A stretch of 64,000 bases of DNA from the NCBI RefSeq assembly GCF_900116715.1, contig NZ_FPBM01000001.1, forward strand, positions 64,784 through 128,783, given 5' to 3'. The notes below the pieces were generated by a model. It was given only the letters and a program-made list of their open reading frames with translations. It did not search any database and was not told the DNA's origin. The DNA is from Polaromonas sp. YR568. GTDB taxonomy: Bacteria > Pseudomonadota > Gammaproteobacteria > Burkholderiales > Burkholderiaceae_C. The position numbers and the translations under genes are program-made. Shown piece by piece: positions 18,003 to 25,913 of the stretch. Numbering within the stretch: the stretch's first letter is position 1; each line of letters starts with the position of its first letter.

Positions 18003-20366
18003 ATGAGCGACCCCGACGAAAAAACCCGGACACTGCCGGTGCGCCCTGCCGGCGGCGAAGGCAGCGACGTGGCCGCGCTGTTGCCGGGCCAGACCGTTTT
18101 TGAATACCGCATCGACAAAATGCTGGGCGGCGGCGGCTTTGGCATCACCTACCTGGCGCAGGACATCAACCTGCAGTTGCCGGTCGCCATCAAGGAATAC
18201 TTTCCGGGCGACCTGGCCGTGCGCGCGGCCGACCTGTCGGTCAGCGTCCGCTCCAGTGAAAACAAGGCCCAGTTCCAGTGGGGCCTGGAGCGCTTTCTCG
18301 ACGAAGCCCGGGCACTGGCGTCTTTTCGCCACCCCAACATCGTGCGGGTGCTGCGTTACTTCAAGGAAAACGGCACCGCCTACATCGTGATGGAGTACGA
18401 GTCGGGCGACCCGCTCAAGCGCTGGCTGGCCAAGCAGCCCGCGCTGGACCAGCAAAGCCTGCTGAAGATCATCTACCCGCTGATGGACGGCCTGGAAGCC
18501 GTGCACAAGGTGAACTTCCTGCACCGCGACATCAAGCCGGACAACATCTACATACGCGCAGACGGCACACCCGTGCTGCTGGACTTCGGCGCGGCGCGGC
18601 GCGTCACCGGCAACCAGGACATGACCAACATCGTGAGCCCGGGTTTTGCGCCGTTTGAGCAGTACCACAGCAAGGGCCACCAGGGCCCGTGGACGGACGT
18701 CTATTCGCTGGGTGCGGTGATGTACTGGATGACCACCGGCCACAAGCCGATGGAGTCGGCGTCGCGGGTGCGCGAGGACTCCATGCCCAAAGCGGCTGAT
18801 ACAGCCAGCGCGGTGGTCTTCGGTGCGCCCCTGCTGCGCGCCATCGACTGGGCAATGACGCCCAACGAAACGCAGCGCCCGCAGGACGTGGCCGCCCTGC
18901 GCCAGGCCTTGCTGAGCTCAGACTTCCTCAAGACACAGACCCTGCGCGCAGCCGCCGTGGGTGGCAACACCACAGTGACCACGGTGGCCGCACAGCCTCC
19001 GGCGCCCGCGATGACCATGGCAACGGTGGAGAGCAAGACGTCTGCCAGCACGCCGGTGGACAACGCCCTGCTGGCTTACGCGGCCAACTCGCAGTCGATC
19101 CCGCTGAACAGTGCCGAGAACCTGCGCAAGAACGTGCTGGGCACCATCATGTTCCTGGACCTCGTGTCCTATTCCACCTACTCGGTGGACCAGCAGGTGC
19201 AAATCAAGGCGCTGTTCAACGAGCTGATCACCAAAGCCATAGGCGGCGTGAAGGAATCCTCGCGCATCATGATCGACACCGGAGACGGCGCGGCGATCTG
19301 CTTCCTGGGCGACCCCGAAGAGGCCCTGCAATCAGCCCTGTTGCTGCGCGACCTGCTGGTGCACAAATACGGCCGCAAGCTGTCGCTGCGCGTGGGCTTG
19401 CACCTGGGGCCCATCCGCATGGTGTTTGACATCAACAACCGCGTCAATGTGGTGGGCGACGGCATCAATGTGGCCCAGCGCATCATGGATTTTTCCAAGC
19501 CCAACCAGATTGTGGTTTCGCGCGCCTACTACGACGTCATCTCGCGCATCACCGACACCGCGGCCAGCCTGTTCGACTACCTCGGCCCGCACATGGACAA
19601 GCACCTGCGCTCGCACGAGATCTACGCGGTGCTGGACCCGAATGCCGCGCCGCCCGCGCCGGCAGAACGCAACATGGAGTTCGAGCACACCGCCTCGTTC
19701 GCGGCCCTCGCCTCGCTCACGCCAGAGATGGCGCACGACATCGAAAACGAGCTGGCCAAGGCCATTGGGCCGCTGGCCAAGGTGCTGGTGAAAAAAGCCC
19801 TGCCGCGCACCGTGAGCGCCCAGGGCCTGCGCGACTTGCTGGCGGTGTCGATTCCCGATGCCACGGCCCGGGAAGCCTTTTTAAAACCGCGCAACGCCAG
19901 TGCGCCGGTGCATTCAGCGCCGCACGGCGCCAGCGGCACGCGCACAGGAAGCACCGGAAGCACCAGCAGCAACCTCAGCCGCTCCGTGTCCATGCCGGCG
20001 TCCCAGATGGCGCGCGGCGATGCGAGCCGCTTGCCCACCAGCCTGCCGACGGGGCAGACGGGACATTCGCGCCCTTCGACGAGCTCCTTTCCGTCATCAC
20101 GGTCTTCGGTCTCGTCACCGTCTTCGCATTCCTCGCCAAGCGCCACGTCCATCAATGTGCACACCTTCAGCGCAGAGGTGCAGGCCCAGCTGGAACGCGC
20201 GCTGAGCCTGTACATCGGCCCGCTGGCTAAAACCCTGGTGCGCAAGGAAGCCGGGCGCCAGCCAGCCTTCAGCGGCCTCGTACAGGCGCTGGCACAGCAC
20301 ATTGACAAGGCGGACGACCGGGCAAAGTTTGTGGCTGCGGCGAAAAAGCTGCACGCCGGCCACTGA
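18003..20366 (+). CDS. Ser/Thr protein kinase fused to class III adenylate/guanylate cyclase
   Basis: 787 residues from ATG 18003 (an in-frame TTG at 17967 would add 12). Kinase domain about 30-300: glycine loop GGGGFG (near 41), VAIKEYFPGD, HRDIKPDN (near 173), DFG (near 193) and APFEQY activation segment, all intact. Class III cyclase about 375-545: first metal Asp in MFLDLVSYST, second in DTGDGAAICF, and the Asn/Arg pair in GDGINVAQRI, so it should be active; ATP or GTP preference is unclear. The C-terminus has two copies of an IGPLAK(V/T)LV(K/R)K module (about 582-630 and 730-780) separated by a Ser-rich linker. No membrane helix. It follows the haem sensor gene on the same strand. Confidence 0.9.
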   Translation: MSDPDEKTRTLPVRPAGGEGSDVAALLPGQTVFEYRIDKMLGGGGFGITYLAQDINLQLPVAIKEYFPGDLAVRAADLSVSVRSSENKAQFQWGLERFLDEARALASFRHPNIVRVLRYFKENGTAYIVMEYESGDPLKRWLAKQPALDQQSLLKIIYPLMDGLEAVHKVNFLHRDIKPDNIYIRADGTPVLLDFGAARRVTGNQDMTNIVSPGFAPFEQYHSKGHQGPWTDVYSLGAVMYWMTTGHKPMESASRVREDSMPKAADTASAVVFGAPLLRAIDWAMTPNETQRPQDVAALRQALLSSDFLKTQTLRAAAVGGNTTVTTVAAQPPAPAMTMATVESKTSASTPVDNALLAYAANSQSIPLNSAENLRKNVLGTIMFLDLVSYSTYSVDQQVQIKALFNELITKAIGGVKESSRIMIDTGDGAAICFLGDPEEALQSALLLRDLLVHKYGRKLSLRVGLHLGPIRMVFDINNRVNVVGDGINVAQRIMDFSKPNQIVVSRAYYDVISRITDTAASLFDYLGPHMDKHLRSHEIYAVLDPNAAPPAPAERNMEFEHTASFAALASLTPEMAHDIENELAKAIGPLAKVLVKKALPRTVSAQGLRDLLAVSIPDATAREAFLKPRNASAPVHSAPHGASGTRTGSTGSTSSNLSRSVSMPASQMARGDASRLPTSLPTGQTGHSRPSTSSFPSSRSSVSSPSSHSSPSATSINVHTFSAEVQAQLERALSLYIGPLAKTLVRKEAGRQPAFSGLVQALAQHIDKADDRAKFVAAAKKLHAGH

Positions 20367-20432
20367 AGGCTGCGGGAAAGCCACAGGAAAGCCGCAGCAA
20401 GGGCGGTCTCAGGGGTTTTCGCCGGCAGGGTT

Positions 20433-20490
20433 TTGCTACTTTTTTAGTAGCTGCTCACGCCCGTCTATTGCGGCAACCAGGCCATTTTTC
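20433..20490 (+). repeat. Copy A of the ~60-bp repeat
   Basis: Starts TTGCTACT, then a T run, AGTAGCTGCTCACGCCCG and a CAACCAGGCC-like end. The first part is a perfect hairpin, GCTACT with AGTAGC. It fills the gap between the kinase-cyclase gene and the convergent ABC ATPase gene, so the hairpin could also help end transcription there. Confidence 0.75.
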
Positions 20491-20517
20491 ACTCAAAGTG
20501 CGCCTGGTACCCGTCCT

Positions 20518-21276
20518 TCAGGCAGCGCTGACGCGCCCCGCATCAATGGTGATGCGCCGCTCGCAGCGCGCCGCAATCGCCTGGTCGTGCGTCACCAGGA
20601 CCAGCGTGGTACCCAGTTCACGGTTGAGTTCAAACATCAGCGACATGACGGTTTCGCCGGTGGCGAAATCCAGGCTGCCGGTCGGCTCATCGGCCAGCAG
20701 CACCGCCGGTTGCACCACAAAGGCCCGGGCCAGCGCCACGCGCTGCTGCTCGCCGCCCGACAACACCTTGGGGTAGTGGCCGAGGCGCTCGCCCAACCCT
20801 ACGCGTTTGAGCATGTCAGTGGCTAGCGCGCGGGCGTTCTTGGCGCCCGACAGCTCCAGCGGGAGCATGACGTTTTCCAGTGCCGTCAGGTTACCCATGA
20901 GCTGAAAGCTCTGGAAGACAAAACCGACCTTCTGGGCACGCAGCGCGGCGCGGTCATCTTCACTCAGGGCAAAGAGGTCTTGCCCCGCCAGCCTGACCGT
21001 GCCCTGGGTGGGCGTGTCCAGCCCTGCGATGATGGACAGCAAGGTGCTCTTGCCCGAGCCGGAGGCGCCCACGATGGCGGCGGTTTCCCGCGCAGCCAGC
21101 GCAAAATCAATATCGCGCAAAATAGTCAGCGTGCCGGTGGAGTCGGTGACCGACTTGAAAACGTGCTCAACGGAAATAATTGAAGAGGCCGGGGCCCTGG
21201 AAGCTTGCGGAGCATCTGCCGCGCCTGCTACGGCACTTCCGGCACCATTCACGCCACTAACCGCAGGTTCAAACAT
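20518..21276 (-). CDS. ABC transporter ATP-binding protein, LolD/YbbA type
   Basis: 252 residues. Walker A GASGSGKST, Q-loop FVFQSFQLMGNLTALENVMLPLEL, signature LSGGEQQRVALARA, Walker B VLLADEPTGSLD and H-loop VTHD are complete. The LTALENVMLPL and DEPTGSLD forms place it with LolD/MacB/YbbA ATPases that drive FtsX-type permeases in lipoprotein export or cell-envelope stress. The first 32 residues are an Ala/Gly-rich extension and the start is uncertain: ATG 21276 overlaps the divergent tesA start by two bases, and GTG 21252 is an alternative. No permease gene is adjacent; in E. coli ybbA is likewise divergent from tesA but followed by ybbP. Confidence 0.85.
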   Translation of the reverse strand: MFEPAVSGVNGAGSAVAGAADAPQASRAPASSIISVEHVFKSVTDSTGTLTILRDIDFALAARETAAIVGASGSGKSTLLSIIAGLDTPTQGTVRLAGQDLFALSEDDRAALRAQKVGFVFQSFQLMGNLTALENVMLPLELSGAKNARALATDMLKRVGLGERLGHYPKVLSGGEQQRVALARAFVVQPAVLLADEPTGSLDFATGETVMSLMFELNRELGTTLVLVTHDQAIAARCERRITIDAGRVSAA

Positions 21277-22000
21277 GTCAGCCTTGTCAAAAAATGTGAA
21301 ATCAGACTTTACCAAGCTTGGCCTTGCGGCGGCGGCAAAGACCTTGGTAAAGCCTTGGGTAGCGCTGCTGGCGGCGGTGCTGATGGGTTCGGCCCTGACG
21401 GCGGGGGCGCAAACACCCCAGGCGCCAGGCACCAACGCCCAGGGCAACACCATTTTGGTCCTCGGCGACTCGCTGAGCGCCGAGTACGGCCTTAAACGCG
21501 GCACGGGCTGGGTGCCCCTGCTTGAAAAGCAGCTCAGCAGCGAAAAGAAATCTGCCAGGGTCGTCAACGCCAGTATCAGCGGTGACACCACCTCCGGCGG
21601 GCTTTCGCGCCTGCCCGCCCTGCTGGCGCAGCACAAACCGGCCGTGGTGGTGATCGAGCTGGGCGGCAACGACGCCCTGCGCGGCCTGCCGCTGGACATG
21701 ACTGAGAAAAACCTGAGCACCATGACCCAGGCCGCCAAAAAGGCCGGCGCCCGCGTGCTGCTGGTGGGCATGCAGGTGCCGCCCAACTATGGCAGCGCCT
21801 ATGCCGCCACCTTCTCTGGCCTCTTCGGCAAGATCGCCAAAGCAGAGAAAGTGGCGCTGGTGCCCTTCTTCCTCAAAGGGATCGCCGACGTTGCCGACCC
21901 GGTGGCCAACTTCCAGGCGGATCGCATCCACCCCAACGAACAGTCGCAGGCCCGCATGCTGGCCAATGTGTGGCCCGAACTCAAGAAACTGATCCAGTGA
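21275..22000 (+). CDS. tesA: Arylesterase / thioesterase I family (TesA-like GDSL hydrolase)
   Basis: 241 residues with a signal peptide whose hydrophobic core is about residues 27-45 (VALLAAVLMGSALTAGAQT). The SGNH-hydrolase blocks follow: GDSLSAEYGL with nucleophile Ser, NASISGDTTSGG, VVIELGGNDALRG, and the catalytic pair in DRIHPNEQSQ near the C-terminus. TesA-type enzymes are periplasmic esterases/lysophospholipases that also cleave acyl-CoA. The N-region before the signal core is unusually long. ATG 21275 shares two bases with the start codon of the divergent ATPase gene. selU follows with a 4-bp overlap. Confidence 0.9.
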   Translation: MSALSKNVKSDFTKLGLAAAAKTLVKPWVALLAAVLMGSALTAGAQTPQAPGTNAQGNTILVLGDSLSAEYGLKRGTGWVPLLEKQLSSEKKSARVVNASISGDTTSGGLSRLPALLAQHKPAVVVIELGGNDALRGLPLDMTEKNLSTMTQAAKKAGARVLLVGMQVPPNYGSAYAATFSGLFGKIAKAEKVALVPFFLKGIADVADPVANFQADRIHPNEQSQARMLANVWPELKKLIQ

Positions 22001-23064
22001 GCCTTGAACGCATTTCAGCCGAAGAGGCGCTGGGCGCCTTGGGCCGGTTTTCCGATGTCATCGATGCCCGCAGTGAAGGCGAATATGCCGAGGACCACCT
22101 CCCCGGCGCCGTGAACTGGCCCAGCCTGCGCGACGAAGAGCGAAAGATTGTCGGCACCAAATACAAGCAGATCAGCCAGTTTGAAGCCAAAAAACTGGGC
22201 GCTGCGCTGGTGGCCAAAAACATTGCCGAACATATCCAGCGAGATGTGCTCGATAAGCCCCGGGAATGGCAGCCGCTGATTTATTGCTGGCGCGGCGGCA
22301 AGCGCAGCGGTGCGCTGGCCCTGGTGCTGGACCAGATCGGCTTCAGGATCACGCTGGTGGACGGCGGCTACAAGGCCTTCCGGGCGGCCCTGGTGGCCGA
22401 CCTGCAGCAGCTTGCCGCGCGCTTTCAGTACCAGGTGGTGTGTGGCCCTACCGGCTCGGGCAAGACGCGGCTGCTGCAGGCCCTCAAGGCCGAAGGCGCA
22501 CAGGTGCTGGACCTGGAAGCGCTGGCCAACCACCGCAGCTCGGTGCTGGGCGCCATCCCCGGTGTGCAGCAACCCAGCCAGAAGGCTTTTGACAGCAGCA
22601 TCTGGTCTGTGCTGCGCGGCTTTGACCCGGCAAAGCCTGTCTACATTGAAAGCGAAAGTAAAAAAGTCGGCAACGTGGCCGTGCCCGAAGGCCTGGTCGC
22701 GGCAATGCGGGTCAGCCCCTGCCTGCAGATCGAGCTGCCGCAGGACGAGCGCGTGGCCTTGCTGCTGGAGGACTATGCCTTCTTTGTCACAGACATCGCG
22801 TTTTTCTGCGAGCGGCTGGGCGCCCTGACGGAAGCCCGCAGCAAGGCCGTGGTGCAGGACTGGCAGGCGCGCGCCCGCAGTGGCGACGTGGCCTCTGTGG
22901 TGCGTGAACTGCTGGTGAAACATTACGACCCGGGCTACCTGCAGTCCATGCACCGCAATTTTTCGCAGCACGCCGCAGCCCGCGTGCTGTCGCCAGGTGG
23001 CCGCAGCGCCGGCGCCATGGCCGCGCTGGCCCGGACCATTCTTAAGGAGGAGAAAACACCATGA
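21997..23064 (+). CDS. selU: tRNA 2-selenouridine/geranyl-2-thiouridine synthase
   Basis: 355-residue SelU (MnmH). An N-terminal rhodanese domain (about 5-125) contains the catalytic Cys in IYCWRGGKRSGALA, with RSEGEYAEDHLPGAVNWP before it. The C-terminal P-loop domain has CGPTGSGKTRLLQAL (about 145-160). The enzyme replaces sulfur by selenium at the wobble uridine of tRNAs for Lys, Glu and Gln using selenophosphate, via a geranylated intermediate. Start is GTG 21997, overlapping the tesA stop as GTGA; the longer frame from 21970 lies inside tesA. selD is not in the window. The next gene begins in its stop codon (ATGA). Confidence 0.92.
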   Translation: MSLERISAEEALGALGRFSDVIDARSEGEYAEDHLPGAVNWPSLRDEERKIVGTKYKQISQFEAKKLGAALVAKNIAEHIQRDVLDKPREWQPLIYCWRGGKRSGALALVLDQIGFRITLVDGGYKAFRAALVADLQQLAARFQYQVVCGPTGSGKTRLLQALKAEGAQVLDLEALANHRSSVLGAIPGVQQPSQKAFDSSIWSVLRGFDPAKPVYIESESKKVGNVAVPEGLVAAMRVSPCLQIELPQDERVALLLEDYAFFVTDIAFFCERLGALTEARSKAVVQDWQARARSGDVASVVRELLVKHYDPGYLQSMHRNFSQHAAARVLSPGGRSAGAMAALARTILKEEKTP

Positions 23065-24158
23065 AAAAAATCCTTGCCGCTTTCGGTATCGCCCTTGCCG
23101 CGCTGGCCGCCTACCTGGGCCTGTGGCCGGTGCCCGTCGAACCGCAAAGCTGGGAAGCGCCCGTGGCCCCCGGCTACGTTGGCCCTTTCGCGGTCAATAA
23201 CAAACTAGCCGACCTGAAAACAATCCCCCTGGGGGCCGAAGAAGGCCCGGAGCACCTGGTGGTGGCCCGGGATGGAAAGCTCTACGCCACGGTGGCCAGC
23301 GGCGCCATCCTGCGGATGAATCCGGACGGCAGCGGCCAGGAGGTGGTGGCCAATACCGGTGGCCGCGTGCTGGGCTTTGACTTCGACCCCGCCGGCAACC
23401 TCATCGCCGCCGACGCGTTCAAGGGCTTGCTGTCGATTTCGCCGGACAGGAAAGTGACGGTGCTGGCGGACAAAGCCGCAGGCACGCCGATTCTGTATGC
23501 CAATGCGGTGGTGGTCGCCCGCAATGGCAAGGTGTATTTCAGCGACGCATCCAACCGCTTTGGGGCGAAGGCCTGGGGCGGCACCTTCGAGGCCAGCATT
23601 CTCGACATCCTGGAGCAGTCCGCCACAGGCCGGGTGATTGAATACGACCCGGCGGCCAAAACCACACGCATCGTGGCAAAGGGTTTTAGCTTTGCCAACG
23701 GCGTGGCGCTGAGCCAGGACGAGCGCTCGCTGTTTGTGGCTGAAACCGGCAGATACCGCATCTGGAAGCTGCCGGTGGATGCGCGGGAACAGGACGTCAG
23801 CCAGCCCGGCGCCGGCCTCGAGCCGCTTTTTGACAACCTGCCGGGCTACCCCGACAACCTGATGCGCGGCCTGGACGGCAAGGTCTGGGTGGGCCTGGTC
23901 AAGCCGCGCAACCCGACGATTGACGGCCTTGCCCGCAAGCCCTTTGTGCGCAAGGTCATACTTCGCCTGCCGCGCGCCTTGTGGCCTATTCCCAAGGCCT
24001 ACGGCCACGTGGTGGCATTCACGGAAGACGGAAAAGTGGTGGCCGACCTGCAGGACCCGTCGGGCGCCTATCCCGAGACAACCGCCGTGACGGAGACAGC
24101 GGACAGGCTGTATGTACAAAGCCTGCATGCCAGGGAACTGGGCTGGTTGCCCAAATAG
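23061..24158 (+). CDS. SMP-30/strictosidine synthase-like six-bladed propeller protein
   Basis: 365 residues. An N-terminal signal anchor (MKKILAAFGIALAALAAYLGLW) is followed by a beta-propeller with repeated blades: EGPEHLVVARDGKLYATVASGAILRM, GFDFDPAGNLIAADAFKGLLSI, ANAVVVARNGKVYFSDASNRF, ANGVALSQDERSLFVAETGRYRIWKL and DGKVWVGLVKPRNP. This matches the adipocyte plasma-membrane-associated protein/strictosidine synthase branch, with calcium-dependent lactonase/esterase relatives; the substrate is unknown. It is the third gene of an overlapping set (tesA, selU, this) and starts at ATG 23061 with SD AAGGAGGAG just before. A bidirectional terminator follows. Confidence 0.87.
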   Translation: MKKILAAFGIALAALAAYLGLWPVPVEPQSWEAPVAPGYVGPFAVNNKLADLKTIPLGAEEGPEHLVVARDGKLYATVASGAILRMNPDGSGQEVVANTGGRVLGFDFDPAGNLIAADAFKGLLSISPDRKVTVLADKAAGTPILYANAVVVARNGKVYFSDASNRFGAKAWGGTFEASILDILEQSATGRVIEYDPAAKTTRIVAKGFSFANGVALSQDERSLFVAETGRYRIWKLPVDAREQDVSQPGAGLEPLFDNLPGYPDNLMRGLDGKVWVGLVKPRNPTIDGLARKPFVRKVILRLPRALWPIPKAYGHVVAFTEDGKVVADLQDPSGAYPETTAVTETADRLYVQSLHARELGWLPK

Positions 24159-24204
24159 GCTTGCGAGACCGCTGGTAAAACGGTAAAGCACCAGCCATCA
24201 ACAA

Positions 24205-24238
24205 AAAACCCGGCTACACGCTGGGTGTGCCGGGTTTT
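24205..24238. terminator. Bidirectional terminator between convergent genes
   Basis: AAAACCCGGC (24205-24214) pairs with GCCGGGTTTT (24229-24238) around a 14-nt loop. On the minus strand the stem is followed by six Ts, on the plus strand by four. It separates the rightward tesA-selU-SMP30 genes from the leftward genes to the right. Confidence 0.85.
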
Positions 24239-24322
24239 CGAAAGGTGGGGGAAGCAACAGCCGCTTGCGCTCATCCTTGAAGGGACCAAGACTCCTTAAA
24301 CAAAAGCGGGGAGTCTGGAAGT

Positions 24323-24508
24323 TCAGGGCGCCGGGTCAGTGGGTGGCACGCCAGCTGGTGAATCGCCGTCAGCAGGCGGTGCATCGGCTCCATCGTCGCT
24401 GGCGTCATCCGGCTTGCCCTCGGCCTTGCGCTTGAGCTTTTCTTCTTTTTTGCGTTTTTTCGCAAGCTCTTTCTGGCGCTTTTCGTACGAGTAATTGGGA
24501 GTTGCCAC
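24323..24508 (-). CDS. Small Lys-rich protein with disordered acidic tail
   Basis: 61 residues: MATPNYSYEKRQKELAKKRKKEEKLKRK, a charged helix, followed by an acidic Pro/Asp/Ala tail. I recall similar MATPNYSYEKRQKELAKK proteins in many betaproteobacteria, where they are annotated hypothetical; that is memory, not a search. The highly charged helix suggests nucleic-acid or ribosome binding but nothing proves it. It is the last gene before a terminator and follows the cystathionine beta-lyase gene by 65 bp on the same strand. Confidence 0.75.
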   Translation of the reverse strand: MATPNYSYEKRQKELAKKRKKEEKLKRKAEGKPDDASDDGADAPPADGDSPAGVPPTDPAP

Positions 24509-24573
24509 TGCGTGCTTTCGTGAATAAGTAACCCTTACTGTACTGCATTGGCGTCACTGAATCACCGGGCTTT

Positions 24574-25755
24574 TCATGCGGCTTTTTCCAGGGCTTGGGT
24601 GATGTCCGCCTGCAGGTCCGCCACAGCCTCCAGCCCGACCGAAAAGCGCACCAGACCGCCTTTGTAAGGCCAGGGCATGGTGCGCAGCGCCGGGATGTCA
24701 TAAGGCGCGCACAGGCTCATGGGCCCCGCCCAGCTGTAGCCCAGTTTAAAGAGCTTGAGGCTGTCGCAAAACCGGTCGATCTGCGCTTGCGTGAATTCGG
24801 GTTTGAACACGGCGCTTACCAGGCAGGCAGCGCCCGTGCAATCGCGCTTCCACGCCTCGTGGCCGGGCGATCCGGGCAAAGCCGGGTGCAGCACCGCGGC
24901 GACTTGCGGCAAGGTCTGGAGCCAGGCAGCCAGCGCACGCGTAGCGGTGTCCTGGGCGGCATAACGCAAGGCGATGCTGTTGAGGCCGCGCAACACGAGT
25001 TCGACATCATTGCCGCTCACGCCGTAGCCCACACGCATGTGGCAAAAGTGAACCAGGTGGTGCAGCGCCTGATCACGCGTGACGACCGAGCCCATCAGCA
25101 CGTCAGCGCCGCCGCTGGGGTATTTGGTCAGGGCCTGAGCTGAAATATCGATGCCCAGGTCGAAAGCGTTGAAAGCCAGGCCGGCGCCCCAGGTGTTGTC
25201 CAGCGCGGTCACGATGCCGCCGGGGTGCGCATCCTTGTGCGCCTTGACGGCCGCAACCAGCGCGGGCATGTCGGGAAACTCCATGGTGATGGAGCCCGGC
25301 GCCTCGATCCACACCAGCCGGGTTTTGGCGCTCAGCTTGGCGGCCAGGTCGGCAGGGTTCATCGGGTCGTAAAACCGGTGCGTGATGCCCCAGGCGGCGA
25401 GCTCACCCTGCGCAAAAGCCTTGTTGGGCCCATAGACGTTGTCGGGGATCAACAGCTCGTCGCCGGCCTTGAGTAGCGCCATGCCCACCAGCACCACCGC
25501 CGCCAGGCCGCTGGGCACCAGCGTGCAGTGCTTGCCGCCTTCGAGTGTCGCAATGCGCTCTTCAAGCGTAAAAGTGGTCGGCGTGCCGTGCAGGCCGTAG
25601 GTGTAGCCGGTCTTGTGTTTCCAGTCACGGCTGCGCAGCGCGGCGACAGTCGGAAAGGCGATGGTGGAAGCCTTGTAAACCCCGGGCGGGATCGAGTCAA
25701 ACCCTGCCGGTGGCTTGTAGGGGTGGTGGATCAGGGTGGTGGATGTTTCGCTCAT
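24574..25755 (-). CDS. metC: Cystathionine beta-lyase (Cys/Met metabolism PLP enzyme)
   Basis: 393 residues of the trans-sulfuration PLP family. The PLP lysine is in SAQALTKYPSGGADVLMGSV (about residue 205), TLVPSGLAAVVLVGMALLKAGDELLIPDNVYGPN (about 78-110) forms the cofactor and substrate site, and TALDNTWGAGLAF holds the Asp that binds the pyridine nitrogen. The KHKTGYTYGLHGTPTTFTLEERIATLEGG start and GYSWAGPMSL near the C-terminus match the MetC branch rather than MetB/MetZ, so the reaction is cystathionine to homocysteine, pyruvate and ammonia. Cystathionine gamma-lyase activity is not excluded. ATG 25755 is the first start. Confidence 0.88.
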   Translation of the reverse strand: MSETSTTLIHHPYKPPAGFDSIPPGVYKASTIAFPTVAALRSRDWKHKTGYTYGLHGTPTTFTLEERIATLEGGKHCTLVPSGLAAVVLVGMALLKAGDELLIPDNVYGPNKAFAQGELAAWGITHRFYDPMNPADLAAKLSAKTRLVWIEAPGSITMEFPDMPALVAAVKAHKDAHPGGIVTALDNTWGAGLAFNAFDLGIDISAQALTKYPSGGADVLMGSVVTRDQALHHLVHFCHMRVGYGVSGNDVELVLRGLNSIALRYAAQDTATRALAAWLQTLPQVAAVLHPALPGSPGHEAWKRDCTGAACLVSAVFKPEFTQAQIDRFCDSLKLFKLGYSWAGPMSLCAPYDIPALRTMPWPYKGGLVRFSVGLEAVADLQADITQALEKAA

Positions 25756-25822
25756 CCACTGATATTAACGGCAAGCTCGGAATCGTTGGGGACAGCGGTA
25801 TTGTCTCAACTCCCCTATTCCA

Positions 25823-25913
25823 GCCGGGGCCGCGGAACCGGCTTTGCCGGGCCGCAGGCGCAGCGGCCCCCTCGGGGGGCAGGGAGCTACACGCAGTGAA
25901 CGACCGTGGGGGC
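25823..25913. repeat. GC-rich intergenic repeat of Comamonadaceae type
   Basis: The sequence contains GGCTTTGCCGGGCCGC, a GCCCCC-TCG-GGGGGC hairpin (25866-25880), CACGCAGTGA and a CGTGGGGGC end. I recall this arrangement as one of the commonest intergenic repeats in Polaromonas, Variovorax and Acidovorax genomes; not verified here. It lies between the phosphoribosyltransferase stop and metC start and abuts the former. Confidence 0.6.
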
